This document shows positions 39,241-48,083 of a DNA stretch of 64,000 bases, in pieces. This DNA comes from Chitinophagaceae bacterium (lineage in GTDB: Bacteria; Bacteroidota; Bacteroidia; Chitinophagales; Chitinophagaceae). The notes beneath the pieces were generated by a model. It saw only the letters and a list, made by a program, of their open reading frames with translations. It searched no databases and was not told where the DNA came from. The stretch lies in the NCBI GenBank assembly GCA_016703625.1, contig JADJBP010000002.1, positions 124,001 through 188,000 on the forward strand, read 5' to 3'. Both the position numbers and the translations under genes were made by a program. Positions within the stretch are counted from its first letter, which is position 1. Every line of letters starts with the position of its first letter.

Positions 39241-39277
39241 TTTTTTGAATTTTTACTTTTGACTTTTTAGTTTTAAA
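39240..39277. repeat. TCAAAAATCAAAA-type repeat arm, nuoF side
   Basis: T-rich arm of TTTTTTTGAATTTTTAC, TTTTGACTTTTTAGTTTT words, approximate reverse complement of the arm at 38846-38885. Confidence 0.55.
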
Positions 39278-39281
39278 TCCT

Positions 39282-40636
39282 TTACGCTAGCACCGGTACA
39301 TGTATCGGATCAGCATAATGCGCCAAACCATAATTTGTTGTCAAACACTCCGCCGGGTTTTTCACATGCCACTCAAACTCATCCCTGAAATGCCTGATGG
39401 CTGCGGCAACCGGCCAGGCCGCTGCATCGCCTAACGGGCAGATCGTGTTCCCTTCTATTTTTCGTTGAATATCCCAAAGCAGATCAATATCACTTATTTT
39501 TCCTTTCCCGTTTTCTATGTTCCATAATATTTTTTCCATCCAGCCTGTTCCTTCCCTGCAGGGCGAACATTGTCCGCAACTCTCATGACGGTAAAACCGG
39601 GCCAGTGTATAGGTATGTTTTACCACGCACTGGTCTTCATCCAGCACAATAAAACCACCCGAGCCCATCATACTGCCGGTTGCAAATCCTCCATCAGCCA
39701 GGCTTTCGTAGTTCATCAGTCTTTTTTCTCCTTTGGCTGTTGTCAACAATAAATTAGCCGGCAGGATGGGAACCGATGAACCGCCCGGGATACAGGCTTT
39801 TAATTTTTTACCCGCGGCAGTACCACCGCAATATTCATCACTGTAAATAAATTCTTCCACAGAGATGGTCATATCAATTTCGTAAACACCGGGTTTGTTG
39901 ATATTGCCACAGGCACTCATCAGTTTTGTTCCTGTACTTTTTCCAACCCCGATCTTTGCATATGCTTCGCCGCCTTCATTGATGATGGGCACCACTGCTG
40001 CAATGGTCTCCACATTATTCACTACTGTTGGCCTTTCCCATACTCCTTTCACAGCAGGGAACGGCGGTTTAATTCTTGGATTACCACGCTTGCCTTCCAG
40101 TGATTCAAGCAGGGCTGTCTCTTCCCGCAGATATAAGCACCTGCGCCGCGGTGAACATAAATTTCACAATCAAAACCACTGCCCAGGATATTTTTTCCGA
40201 GAAAGCCATTTTGTTTTGCTTCTGCAATGGCCTGTTCTAAAATATCAACGATCCAGGCGTATTCACCACGTATATATATATATGAAACATTTGAGTTCAA
40301 TGCAAAAGAAGATATGATCATTCCTTCGATCAACCCGTGTGGTATAAATTCCATCAGGTACCTGTCTTTAAAGGTACCGGGCTCACTTTCATCGGCATTT
40401 ACCACCAGGTGACGGGGTATGCCTTCGGGCTTTGCCAAAAAACTCCATTTTAATCCTGTAGGAAAACCGGCACCGCCACGGCCACGCAAGCCACTCTTCT
40501 TCACTTCTTCCACAATATCATTGGGCGCCATTTTTATGGCCTTCTCCATACTGCGGTAACCTCCTTCACGGCGGTACACTTCGTAGGTACGAATGCCTTC
40601 AATTTGTGCTTTTTCTAATAATAGTTTTCTACTCAT
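39282..40636 (-). CDS. nuoF: NADH-quinone oxidoreductase subunit F (frameshifted)
   Basis: NADH- and FMN-binding subunit of complex I, 451 residues after repair. GLRGRGGAGFPTGLKWSF (NADH/FMN site), VVNADESEPGTFKDR and GAGAYICGEETALLESLEG; then RPTVVNNVETIA and the 4Fe-4S motif ESCGQCSPCREGTGW with the last Cys in NTICPLGDAAAW. The frame breaks in the C3 run at 40124-40126, exactly in ICGEETALL; one more base restores it. The ATG at 40636 (MSRKLLLEKAQIEGIRTYE) is used. Confidence 0.96.
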
Positions 40637-40639
40637 TGT

Positions 40640-40722
40640 ATAAGTCAAAATTCAAAATTAAAAATTAAAAAAGCGCCATTGGATCGCCACTATCTTTACT
40701 TTTTAATTTTTACTTTTTAGTT
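40640..40722. repeat. TCAAAAATCAAAA-type inverted repeat, upstream of nuoF
   Basis: A-rich arm (40642-40671) AAGTCAAAATTCAAAATTAA and AAATTAAAAAAG; centre CGCCATTGGATCGCCACTAT; T-rich arm (40697-40721) TTTACTTTTTAATTTTTAC and TTTTTAGTTC. The T-rich arm overlaps the last codons of the NTF2-like gene. Confidence 0.55.
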
Positions 40723-41136
40723 CTTTAAAGCCTGCCTGGCAAACAAGATCCAGCGTTTCCCTTTTTTTACCCACACTTCCAGCACTTTTAAATGATATAC
40801 GGCCCTTGTGTTTTTTAAGGCAACATCTATATCTGCCACAAATCGCACACTTGCCATATTGTTATTCATCATTACAGAAATACTGTCTTCTGTAAAACTA
40901 TAATAGCTAAGGTAACCTGTTTCCAGGTTCTTCATCAGTTCCGTTTTTGTTTCCACCCAGCCATTGCGGTGGCCGTAACTCAATGCTTTATCCGTTTGCT
41001 GGTTAATGGAAACAGTGTTCTTTTTAACCAGTGACCCGTGAAAATCCTTTACGGCAATGATCAGTTTTTCCTCCTCCGTCTGTGCATGGCTGTACACAAC
41101 GATGAACAAAAATAATATGGTCAGTAACCTTTTCAA
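40717..41136 (-). CDS. Secreted NTF2-like (SnoaL/DUF4440-type) protein inside the nuo operon
   Basis: 139 residues. A signal peptide (MKRLLTILFLFIVVYSHAQ) precedes a small alpha+beta domain of the NTF2-like/DUF4440 type: EEEKLIIAVKDFHGSLVKKN, VSINQQTDKALSYGHRNGWV, MASVRFVADIDVAL and LEVWVKKGKRWILFARQALK. These domains bind small ligands or act as enzymes; no catalytic set stands out. It lies 3 bases after nuoE and 80 bases before nuoF. Since it is exported, it is not a part of the cytoplasmic NuoEF arm; its place may only reflect insertion into the operon. Confidence 0.75.
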   Translation of the reverse strand: MKRLLTILFLFIVVYSHAQTEEEKLIIAVKDFHGSLVKKNTVSINQQTDKALSYGHRNGWVETKTELMKNLETGYLSYYSFTEDSISVMMNNNMASVRFVADIDVALKNTRAVYHLKVLEVWVKKGKRWILFARQALKN

Positions 41137-41139
41137 TGA

Positions 41140-41631
41140 TCAATTTGCAGTTGCCCTGCACTCTTCAATAATGGCATCAACTTTTTCTTTGGTAAGATGC
41201 TCCCGGTAATGTTTTCCAAGCTGCATCATGGGTGCATAGCCACAGGCTCCCAAACACTCCACTGTTTTTAAAGTAAACATGCCATCAGCTGTTGTTTCAC
41301 CAACACCGATGTTTAGTTTTTGTTTGATGTATGCAATTATTTGATCACTTCCATTAAGCATGCAGGGACCGGTCTGGCAAACCTCAAACATATATTTACC
41401 CACCGGCTGTAAATTATACATGCTGTAAAAACTGGCTACCTCGTACACTTCAATGGGCTCAATTTTTAAAACAGAAGCCACATAATCCATCACCGGCACA
41501 TCCAGCCAGCCGCCAAATTCTTCCTGTGCCATATGCAATACCGGCAGCAGGGCACTTTTATGTTTGCCTTCGGGATAGCGGGAAATAATCGCTGCTACTT
41601 CTTTTAATTTTTGTTCTGTAAACTGTATCAT
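41140..41631 (-). CDS. nuoE: NADH-quinone oxidoreductase subunit E
   Basis: 163-residue thioredoxin-fold subunit with the [2Fe-2S] N1a cluster. The four Cys are in EVCQTGPCMLNGSD and VECLGACGYAPMMQL. YPEGKHKSALLPVLHMAQEE and YEVASFYSMYNLQP are family segments. The ATG at 41631 is chosen over a codon three positions upstream. It is preceded by a TCAAAA-type repeat and followed by the NTF2-like gene. Confidence 0.96.
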   Translation of the reverse strand: MIQFTEQKLKEVAAIISRYPEGKHKSALLPVLHMAQEEFGGWLDVPVMDYVASVLKIEPIEVYEVASFYSMYNLQPVGKYMFEVCQTGPCMLNGSDQIIAYIKQKLNIGVGETTADGMFTLKTVECLGACGYAPMMQLGKHYREHLTKEKVDAIIEECRATAN

Positions 41632-41737
41632 TAAAGTCAAAAGTTAAAGTCAAAAATCAAAAATCAAAAGTCAAAAATCAAAAAGAACCACCTTTACAGC
41701 GTTGCCCTTTTTTGAATTTTTAATGTTGACTTTTTAT
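41632..41737. repeat. TCAAAAATCAAAA-type inverted repeat, nuoD/nuoE gap
   Basis: Longest copy. The A-rich arm (41634-41686) has six CAAAA units in AAAGTCAAAAGTTAAAGTC, AAAAATCAAAAATCAAAAG and TCAAAAATCAAAAAG; centre ACCACCTTTACAGCGTTGCC; T-rich arm (41709-41737) TTTTTTGAATTTTTAATG and TTGACTTTTTATG. The nuoD stop lies within the T-rich arm. Confidence 0.6.
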
Positions 41738-42954
41738 GCATCCATCTCTCCTGCTATCAAATTCAGACTGCTCATGGTAATGATCGCATCACTCAACATA
41801 CCTCCTTTAACCAACTCCTCAAAAGCCTGGTAATAAATAAAACAGGGCCTGCGGAAATGTAACCGGTAAGGTGTTCTTCCACCGTCACTGACCAGGTAAA
41901 ACCCCAGTTCACCGTTGGCAGCTTCTATAGAACTGTACACTTCACCGGCAGGCATTTCCGTTTCACCCATCACAATTTTAAAGTGATAGATGAGTGCTTC
42001 CATTTTGGTGTATACATCCTTTTTCGCAGGTAAATAATAGGCCGGTGCATCTGCATGAAACACTTCTGCATCGGCGCCTTTGAATTCCTGTACTTTCTGG
42101 TAAGCCTGCTGAATAATGCTCAGGCTCTGCCACATTTCTTCATTACGCACCAAAAACCGGTCGTAACAATCACCGGTGGTACCAACCGGGATGGTAAAGT
42201 CAAAATCTTCGTAACTGCTGTATGGTGTATGAATACGTACATCATAATCAACACCGGCTGCACGCAGGTTAGGACCTGTGAACCCGTAATTCAATGCACG
42301 GTCCGCTGCAATTGGTCCGCAACCTATGGTGCGGTCCATAAAAATACGGTTACGGGTAAACAGGTTTTCAAATTCTTTCAATACGCCGGGATATTCTTTC
42401 AGGAATTTTGCGAGGTTCTGAAATGCTGCAGGTGTAAAATTCCTTTCAAAACCTCCAATACGTCCAATGGTAGTGGTAAGCCTTGATCCGCATATCTCTT
42501 CATAAATTTCGTATATGAGTTCGCGGTATTGCATCACATATAAAAAACCGGTATAGGCGCCGCTGTCAACACCAACAATAGAATTACAGATCAGGTGATC
42601 GGAGATCCTGGATAATTCCATGATGATCACCCGTAAATAATCAACTCTTTTTGGAATTTGCAGGCCCAGTAATTTTTCACAGGTAATATGCCATCCCATA
42701 TTATTGATGGGTGATGAGCAATAATTCAACCTGTCGGTAAGGGGTGTAATTTGGTATAACGGCCTTCTCTCTGCAATTTTTTCAAAAGCCCGGTGTATAT
42801 ACCCGATGGTGGAAGTGGATTTTAAAATGCGTTCTCCATCCAGTTCCAGTACATTCTGAAAAACCCCATGCGTTGCCGGGTGTGTGGGCCCCAGGTTAAG
42901 CGTGGTGGTCTGCTTTTCTATGCTTCCTTCCGGTAAAAGAATGTGTTCGCTCAT
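41734..42954 (-). CDS. nuoD: NADH-quinone oxidoreductase subunit D
   Basis: 406-residue 49-kDa-type subunit that lines the quinone site. NLGPTHPATHGVFQNVLELD contains the conserved HPxxHG, followed by GYIHRAFEKIAERRPLYQI, CSSPINNMGWHITCEKLLGL, FTGPNLRAAGVDYDVRIHTP and RRPCFIYYQAFEELVKGGML. NuoC and NuoD are separate proteins here. Confidence 0.97.
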   Translation of the reverse strand: MSEHILLPEGSIEKQTTTLNLGPTHPATHGVFQNVLELDGERILKSTSTIGYIHRAFEKIAERRPLYQITPLTDRLNYCSSPINNMGWHITCEKLLGLQIPKRVDYLRVIIMELSRISDHLICNSIVGVDSGAYTGFLYVMQYRELIYEIYEEICGSRLTTTIGRIGGFERNFTPAAFQNLAKFLKEYPGVLKEFENLFTRNRIFMDRTIGCGPIAADRALNYGFTGPNLRAAGVDYDVRIHTPYSSYEDFDFTIPVGTTGDCYDRFLVRNEEMWQSLSIIQQAYQKVQEFKGADAEVFHADAPAYYLPAKKDVYTKMEALIYHFKIVMGETEMPAGEVYSSIEAANGELGFYLVSDGGRTPYRLHFRRPCFIYYQAFEELVKGGMLSDAIITMSSLNLIAGEMDA

Positions 42955-43045
42955 AAAATCAAGTCAAAAGTTAAAAATCAAAAATCAAAATTTGCGCTTT
43001 CCAGTTAGCGGCAAATTTTTAATTTTTAATTTTGATTTTTTAATT
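42955..43045. repeat. TCAAAAATCAAAA-type inverted repeat, nuoC/nuoD gap
   Basis: A-rich arm (42960-42990) AAGTCAAAAGTTAAAAATC and AAAAATCAAAA; centre TTTGCGCTTTCCAGTTAGCG, which itself can pair GCGCT with AGCG; T-rich arm (43014-43045) AATTTTTAATTTTTAATTT and TGATTTTTTAATTT. Confidence 0.55.
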
Positions 43046-43549
43046 TCACCCTCTACCAAACATCTCATCATCTTTATCGATCCTGCTCTGGTCTTCAACA
43101 GGATACTGCTTCCTCATCGGAAAATAATCCATCTCCTCTACATTCAATATCCTGATAAGGTTCGGGTGCCCTACAAAATTAACCCCGTAAAAATCAAAGG
43201 TTTCCCTTTCCATATGGTTGGCCGAGCGGTACAATGCCGTAGCACTGTATACATCGGGCTTTTCAATATCAACAAATACTTTAAAACGTATCCTTACATT
43301 ATCAACCAGGTTATGAAGGTGGTACACCACGGCCAGTTCGGCTCCTTTACTGTCGGGGTAATGAACGGCCTGCAGGTCAGTTAAAAACTGGAATCTCAAT
43401 TCTGCATCATCATACAAAAACTGGAGTACTTTTAAATTCAGGGGAGCCGGTGCTGTAAAGGTCAGCATGCCATAAGGTTCGCACCAATCGGTTAATTGGT
43501 CCGGGAACTTTTCTGTTAGTTTTTGTTTTATTATTTCGTTATTCAGCAT
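43046..43549 (-). CDS. nuoC: NADH-quinone oxidoreductase subunit C
   Basis: 167-residue 30-kDa-type subunit. The signature is HMERETFDFYGVNFVGHPNL (ERExxDxxGxxFxGHPxL form) followed by RILNVEEMDYFPMRKQYPVE. It docks against NuoD in the peripheral arm. Normal length. Confidence 0.95.
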   Translation of the reverse strand: MLNNEIIKQKLTEKFPDQLTDWCEPYGMLTFTAPAPLNLKVLQFLYDDAELRFQFLTDLQAVHYPDSKGAELAVVYHLHNLVDNVRIRFKVFVDIEKPDVYSATALYRSANHMERETFDFYGVNFVGHPNLIRILNVEEMDYFPMRKQYPVEDQSRIDKDDEMFGRG

Positions 43550-43648
43550 CCAATTCAGGTTTCAAGTAACAAACTTATAAAAAAACGAGGCGATAATGGC
43601 TTTGTAATTATGAGGTTTATCACTTATTCCGGTGAAGTATATCACTTA

Positions 43649-44212
43649 TTATTGTATTCCATATCCGGCCAGTAATTCCTTATACTGATCACTGTGCCTT
43701 CTTCTCAATCCTTCTGCATTAACAAGATCCTGGATCTTTAAAAACTCGTCCAAAATGGCTTCAGGCCTTGGCGGACAACCGGGCACATATACATCAACCG
43801 GTATAACCTGGTCGATACCCTGTAAAACAGAATAAGTATCAAATATACCTCCTGAACTGGCACAGGCTCCTACTGCTACAACCCAGCGTGGCTCAGCCAT
43901 TTGCAGGTAAACCTGGCGCAAAACGGGGCCCATTTTTTTGGCAATGGTGCCCATCACCAATAACAGGTCGCACTGGCGGGGAGAAAAGCTCATACGCTCA
44001 GCGCCAAACCTGGCCAGGTCGTAATGACTGGCAGCCGTGGCCATAAATTCAATACCGCAGCAACTGGTTGCAAAAGGCAGGGGCCAGATGGAATTTTTAC
44101 GGGCAAGGCTCACCACTTTTTCAAAATTGGTAGCCATAAATCCTTCTCCCATGTATCCTTCAGGAATACCTGCGAATTTGATGTGATTATTAAATTGTAC
44201 CGGACGAGACAT
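43649..44212 (-). CDS. nuoB: NADH-quinone oxidoreductase subunit B
   Basis: 187-residue PSST-type subunit carrying the terminal [4Fe-4S] cluster N2. Ligand motifs are PFATSCCGIEFMATAASHYD (tandem Cys), AVGACASSGGIFDTYSVLQG and YVPGCPPRPEAILD. FGAERMSFSPRQCDLLLVMG is also typical. It lies 72 bases after nuoA, a gap that holds the TTGCC-type repeat. Confidence 0.97.
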   Translation of the reverse strand: MSRPVQFNNHIKFAGIPEGYMGEGFMATNFEKVVSLARKNSIWPLPFATSCCGIEFMATAASHYDLARFGAERMSFSPRQCDLLLVMGTIAKKMGPVLRQVYLQMAEPRWVVAVGACASSGGIFDTYSVLQGIDQVIPVDVYVPGCPPRPEAILDEFLKIQDLVNAEGLRRRHSDQYKELLAGYGIQ

Positions 44213-44244
44213 AAATTCAATTGATTAAGTTCTTATCACTAAAA

Positions 44245-44280
44245 TTTGGCAACCGGCAATTTGCAAATTGCTTATTGCAT
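44245..44280. repeat. TTGCCAATTGC-type degenerate repeat, copy 2 (nuoA/nuoB gap)
   Basis: TTTGGCAACCGGCAATTTGC followed by AAATTGCTTATTGCAT. GGCAATTTGC/GCAAATTGC can fold on itself. Same word set as the copies at 6951, 48997 and 55957. Confidence 0.55.
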
Positions 44281-44284
44281 ATTA

Positions 44285-44683
44285 TTATTCCTCCCACTTT
44301 AAAGCGCCTTTCTTAAAAATATAAACGAGGCCGGTTATAAATAAAGAAACAAATACCAGCACGGCCACAAACCCACCCCAGCCCAGTTCGCGGAAGTTTA
44401 CCGCGTAAGGATAAAAGAATATCACTTCCACATCAAACAACACAAATAATATAGCAACCAGGAAATATTTAACTGCCATTGGCTGCCGGGCATTACCCTT
44501 TATTTCAATACCACTTTCAAAATTCTGTAACTTATCTGCGGTTGCCCTCTTGGGCCCAAGGTAGTTGGAAAGTACGATGATCGAAGCGATCAATCCGGCA
44601 GCAAACAGCAATTGAAGACCTATAGGCAGGTAATTTGCCGCATTATTTACATCGGTGGCCTGTAACCAAAAAAACTGTATCAT
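44285..44683 (-). CDS. nuoA: NADH-quinone oxidoreductase subunit A
   Basis: 132-residue three-helix subunit of complex I. FESGIEIKGNARQPMAVKYF (conserved loop with the quinone-site region) and LVAILFVLFDVEVIFFYPYA (conserved DxE) define it. It is the first gene of nuoA-B-C-D-E-x-F-x-G-H-I-J-K-L-M-N on the minus strand, with a promoter and an upstream terminator. Confidence 0.96.
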   Translation of the reverse strand: MIQFFWLQATDVNNAANYLPIGLQLLFAAGLIASIIVLSNYLGPKRATADKLQNFESGIEIKGNARQPMAVKYFLVAILFVLFDVEVIFFYPYAVNFRELGWGGFVAVLVFVSLFITGLVYIFKKGALKWEE

Positions 44684-44705
44684 TTTTACCGTTTTTTATT
44701 ATGAG

Positions 44706-44736
44706 CAAAAATACGGCAGCAAGAGCAATATTCAAT
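44706..44736 (-). promoter_or_regulatory. Predicted promoter of the nuo operon
   Basis: On the minus strand ATTG (44733-44736) is followed by 19 bases and TATTTTTG (44706-44713), matching the Bacteroidota form TTTG-19-TAnnTTTG. The nuoA ATG is 23 bases downstream of this box. Confidence 0.45.
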
Positions 44737-44746
44737 AGCCTGTATA

Positions 44747-44779
44747 ACAAAACCCCGTTATCCTTTTAATAACGGGGTT
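44747..44779 (-). terminator. Rho-independent terminator upstream of nuoA
   Basis: On the minus strand AACCCCGTTA (44779-44770), nine-base loop, TAACGGGGTT (44760-44751), then TTGTT. It ends the TPR gene transcript and isolates the nuo promoter. Confidence 0.8.
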
Positions 44780-44829
44780 CTGTGAATTGAAAATATTACT
44801 TTATTCAGAAATTGATCTTAAACAGCGGT

Positions 44830-46730
44830 TCATTTTAGACTGCCGGGCGGATTCATAGAGGTTACTTTGCCATCCTTATCAATGACGGTCATTTTCCCAT
44901 TTTCAATAATGGTGGTTATCCCATTTTTTACTATGGTGATCTTACCGGTTTTGGTTATTACGGTGGTTGAACCGTCTTTTCCAACAGTTGTTATTGAACC
45001 ATCTGCTTCAATGGTAACCTTTTCCCCTTTTGCATTGGTATAGGTTTTTGAAGGGTTCGTAATTTTAGTGATCGATTCTTTAAACCCTTTAAATTCGGTA
45101 TCAGTAGAATCCAGCATTAATGCTTTAGCATTGAATGATAAGGCCTGTTCCTTGTTCTTGAGCACATTTGCTGCAAAAATGACCAGGAACCTGTAGCTTC
45201 CCTTGATCAGCGGGGTTATCCTGCTTTTATCAGGGTAAGCTTCTCCAACCTCAACAGCTTTTAAATAAGAAGGGAATGCAATACCCATGGTCATAGATGT
45301 ATCAATTCCTGCCTGTGCAGATCCTTTGTAATAATAACCATAAATATCATCCGGAAATTTTAGAATATACCTGTCAAACATTTCAATGGCCTGCTGGTAT
45401 TTTTCAACACGGTAAAACCTATACCTGCATTATACATATCCGTTTTCCCGGGATCTTTTTTTGTTTCAACAATTTTTTTATACCATTCAGCAGCTTCTCC
45501 AAATTGTTTCCTGCTTTCATAAATGGAAGCTATGGATTTCAATAAATTTACTTTCCCGGCTTCGGTACTGTCCAGTTCTACCGCTTTTAATATATATGTA
45601 CCAGCCAGTGCCTCATTACCCGGGAACATCAGCAATACTTTTGCATAGGTCTCATAATCACGGGTACCGATCTTTCCAGGCTTTTGTTTTTCAAAATAAT
45701 TTCCAAAAGCTGTTTTTGCATTACCATAGGCGGCCATAGCAGTGACCGAGTCGCCCGACTTTATATTTGATTCACCCATTTTGTAGTAAGCATATGCTTT
45801 GATACCAAATATATTTGGATATGGCGTTGCGCTTGAAGCGATACAAATATCACTTGAGGTGATGGTTTCTGCAAACAGGCCCTGGGCAAATTTCATCTGT
45901 GCTTTCAGGAAACAGGCATTTGTTTCGTCAGCGCCTTTTGCGCCCAGGTATTTATCAAGGTATGCTGCCGATTTTACAACATCGGTTTCATAAAAGTATT
46001 GGTGTAGTATCCAGTAAACCCTTGAATAGTTTGGATCAATGGCAACTGCCTCATTATAATATTTCAAATAAAGCGCTTCCTGGCTTGGCCCCTGCGACTG
46101 GTAAATTCTTCCGATACGGAATTTAGCCCTGGCATAGGATGGGTCCATTTTAAGAGCTTCTTCATAAGAGAGCTGTGCATTTCCGCCATCACCAAGTTTT
46201 CTATAGGCATCACCCAGGTTTGTCATTATCCTGGCATCTTTAAATTTCTTGACAGCAGTAGCCTGTTTTAGTTTTTCAACAGCATAGGCCGGATCACCGT
46301 ATTTAGAATCAAAATCACCGTTGGCATATCCTACTGCATCCAGCACTTCAATACTTTTTCCGCCACTCAGGCTGATCGCAGTCTCAAAATGATTCCTGGC
46401 CTGCTGTGTTTTTCCTTCCAGCAATTCAATATGCCCCATACCTGCATTTAACAGTGCACTGTTTGCGTTTAATGCAAGTCCTGTTTGATAAACAGCTTTT
46501 GCACCCGTAATATCCTTGTCTTCATCCGGCGCTATAAGTGTTTGACCCAACCAGTAAACTGCTTCCTCATTATTTGGATTTGCTGTCAATAATTGCTGGA
46601 AAACATTTTTTGCACTGACGAGTTTATCATAATACAAAAACTTTTTGCCGTCATCGATACCCTGTGCATGAATAAAACCCACTGCCAGGATACTGATCAA
46701 AAGGATAAGGGTAAATTTTAATTTCTTCAT
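44830..46730 (-). CDS. Secreted TPR protein with short-period C-terminal repeat tail (frameshifted)
   Basis: 633 residues after repair. A signal peptide (MKKLKFTLILLISILAVGFI) is followed by about a dozen TPR helices (LLTANPNNEEAVYWLGQTLI; AQLSYEEALKMDPSYARAKF; YYNEAVAIDPNYSRVYWILH). The frame breaks in the A4 run at 45414-45417; one more base gives GFYRVEKYQQAIEMFDRYIL. The last ~70 residues form six units of 8-9 residues (EKVTIEADGS, ITTVGKDGS, TTVITKTGK, ITIVKNGI, TTIIENGK, MTVIDKDGK), which suggests a beta-repeat tail. It is the last gene of the TonB - small membrane protein - PstS-like - TPR group. Confidence 0.8.
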
Positions 46731-46809
46731 CTTATTCGCTGTTTAAGTCTTTACAATAATATTAATTTTTCAACCATTCCATCATTAAATGCTCATAAAC
46801 TTTTTATAA

Positions 46810-47748
46810 TTATAAATTAATCTTTACTTTCCTAACCCCAAATTCCATTCTTGTTCCCAAATAAGCCCGTTTAAAGATCAACTGCCCCCGTTCCTGGTTT
46901 AAGAAATTTACAAACCCCGTACCAAGCCCGCTGTAATTTTCTTTTAGTATGTAATACAAACCACGTACCAAAGGGTACCGCCTTGTTAAAATGCTTGCCT
47001 GCATTGGTTTTACAAAAGGTTTATCTTCACAGGCTTCGCAGGAAACATAAGCGATTTTTACTTTATTTAACATATTCACCTGGGCAGTGTCTTCCGGATT
47101 TCCAATCCAGCTGATGCCCACAAATCCAATGGCGTTTTCAGTTTTTGCAACATAATCAATTACTTCACGGCTGCTTTTTACAGCCTTTACAACGGATGTA
47201 TCAAACATGGCTCCTTTTAAAATACTATCCATAGCAAAGCGTACCGTACTGGTTGCGTTCAATCCGTCAAAAACAATTTTCTGATCCCTGTTGATCTTCC
47301 CCGACAACTGGTTTTTTAATCTTTCGAGGGTAAACAGTGTATCACTGCTTTTACTGTTAACAATGAGGGTAATGGCATCATTGGCTATATTATTCCACCT
47401 GGGACGGTATTTGAGTGTATCGTAAAAATATTCATCTTCTTCATCCCTCAAACCACGGGTTACGATGATCATCCGGTTTGATGTATCGGTATACAGATCT
47501 CTAAAACAATCGGCTTCACTTTTGTATTCAGCAATGATCCGGGCTGCCGGGTATGATTTTTCAAATACCCTGATCTGCTCTTCCATTACCGGTTTAAATG
47601 ATTCATCAATGCTAACATGAATGGTACCGCTGTTGAATACATTTTTCTGTTTATTCGATTTTTGCCTGCAGCCGTTTACCAGGAATGCGGTTGCAAAAAA
47701 TAATATAAAGAAATATGCAGTTGCCTGTCTTAAATTTATTCTGTTCAT
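46810..47748 (-). CDS. PstS-like substrate-binding lipoprotein
   Basis: 312 residues. A lipoprotein-type signal ends FLVNGCRQKSN (lipobox Cys about 27). The body is a periplasmic binding fold of the PstS type: GTIHVSIDESFKPVMEEQIR, NDAITLIVNSKSSDTLFTLE, TVRFAMDSILKGAMF, DYVAKTENAIGFVGISWIG, and a C-terminal RRYPLVRGLYYILKENYSGL. The latter two are typical phosphate-binding-protein segments. No pstCAB permease or ATPase is near. It shares an ATGA overlap with the small membrane protein upstream and lies in an operon with a TonB, so it may serve an outer-membrane uptake or sensing role (inference). Confidence 0.8.
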   Translation of the reverse strand: MNRINLRQATAYFFILFFATAFLVNGCRQKSNKQKNVFNSGTIHVSIDESFKPVMEEQIRVFEKSYPAARIIAEYKSEADCFRDLYTDTSNRMIIVTRGLRDEEDEYFYDTLKYRPRWNNIANDAITLIVNSKSSDTLFTLERLKNQLSGKINRDQKIVFDGLNATSTVRFAMDSILKGAMFDTSVVKAVKSSREVIDYVAKTENAIGFVGISWIGNPEDTAQVNMLNKVKIAYVSCEACEDKPFVKPMQASILTRRYPLVRGLYYILKENYSGLGTGFVNFLNQERGQLIFKRAYLGTRMEFGVRKVKINL

Positions 47749-48005
47749 CTATCCCGTAAATATTTTTTCTTAAATCCCCTGTAAATCCTGAATGATCCAT
47801 ACACGATACAAACAGCACCGAAAATTTTGAATGGCGTTGAGTCATAACTTTCTGCCATGTCCATGCTGAACTTTTTGATGAAAATGATAAATACGCCCAT
47901 ACCTGTCCAAAGTATCCCCATCCCGTAATCCATGATACTCCGCATGCGGACATATCCTTTTTCACGATCATTTAACTGTTCCTTTTCAAATTCTTCCAGT
48001 GCCAT
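47745..48005 (-). CDS. Small two-helix membrane protein
   Basis: 86 residues of no named family that I know. A charged N terminus (EEFEKEQLNDREKGYVRMRS) is followed by two helices: GMGILWTGMGVFIIFIKKF and PFKIFGAVCIVYGSFRIYRG, with a basic end KKKYLRDR. It overlaps the PstS-like gene by four bases (translational coupling) and follows tonB by 78 bases, so the three are one unit. Confidence 0.7.
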   Translation of the reverse strand: MALEEFEKEQLNDREKGYVRMRSIMDYGMGILWTGMGVFIIFIKKFSMDMAESYDSTPFKIFGAVCIVYGSFRIYRGFKKKYLRDR

Positions 48006-48083
48006 ATTATATTTTATTTTAAAAACGTATGCTGGTTTTACCTGCCGAACGAACTGTGAAAATACTAAATTAATTACGGATAA

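Noticed and set aside
34948..43045. TCAAAA-rich repeats in the nuo operon as a CRISPR array or tandem repeat
   Set aside because: Units are degenerate, unequally spaced, separated by genes and lack spacers; no cas gene is present.
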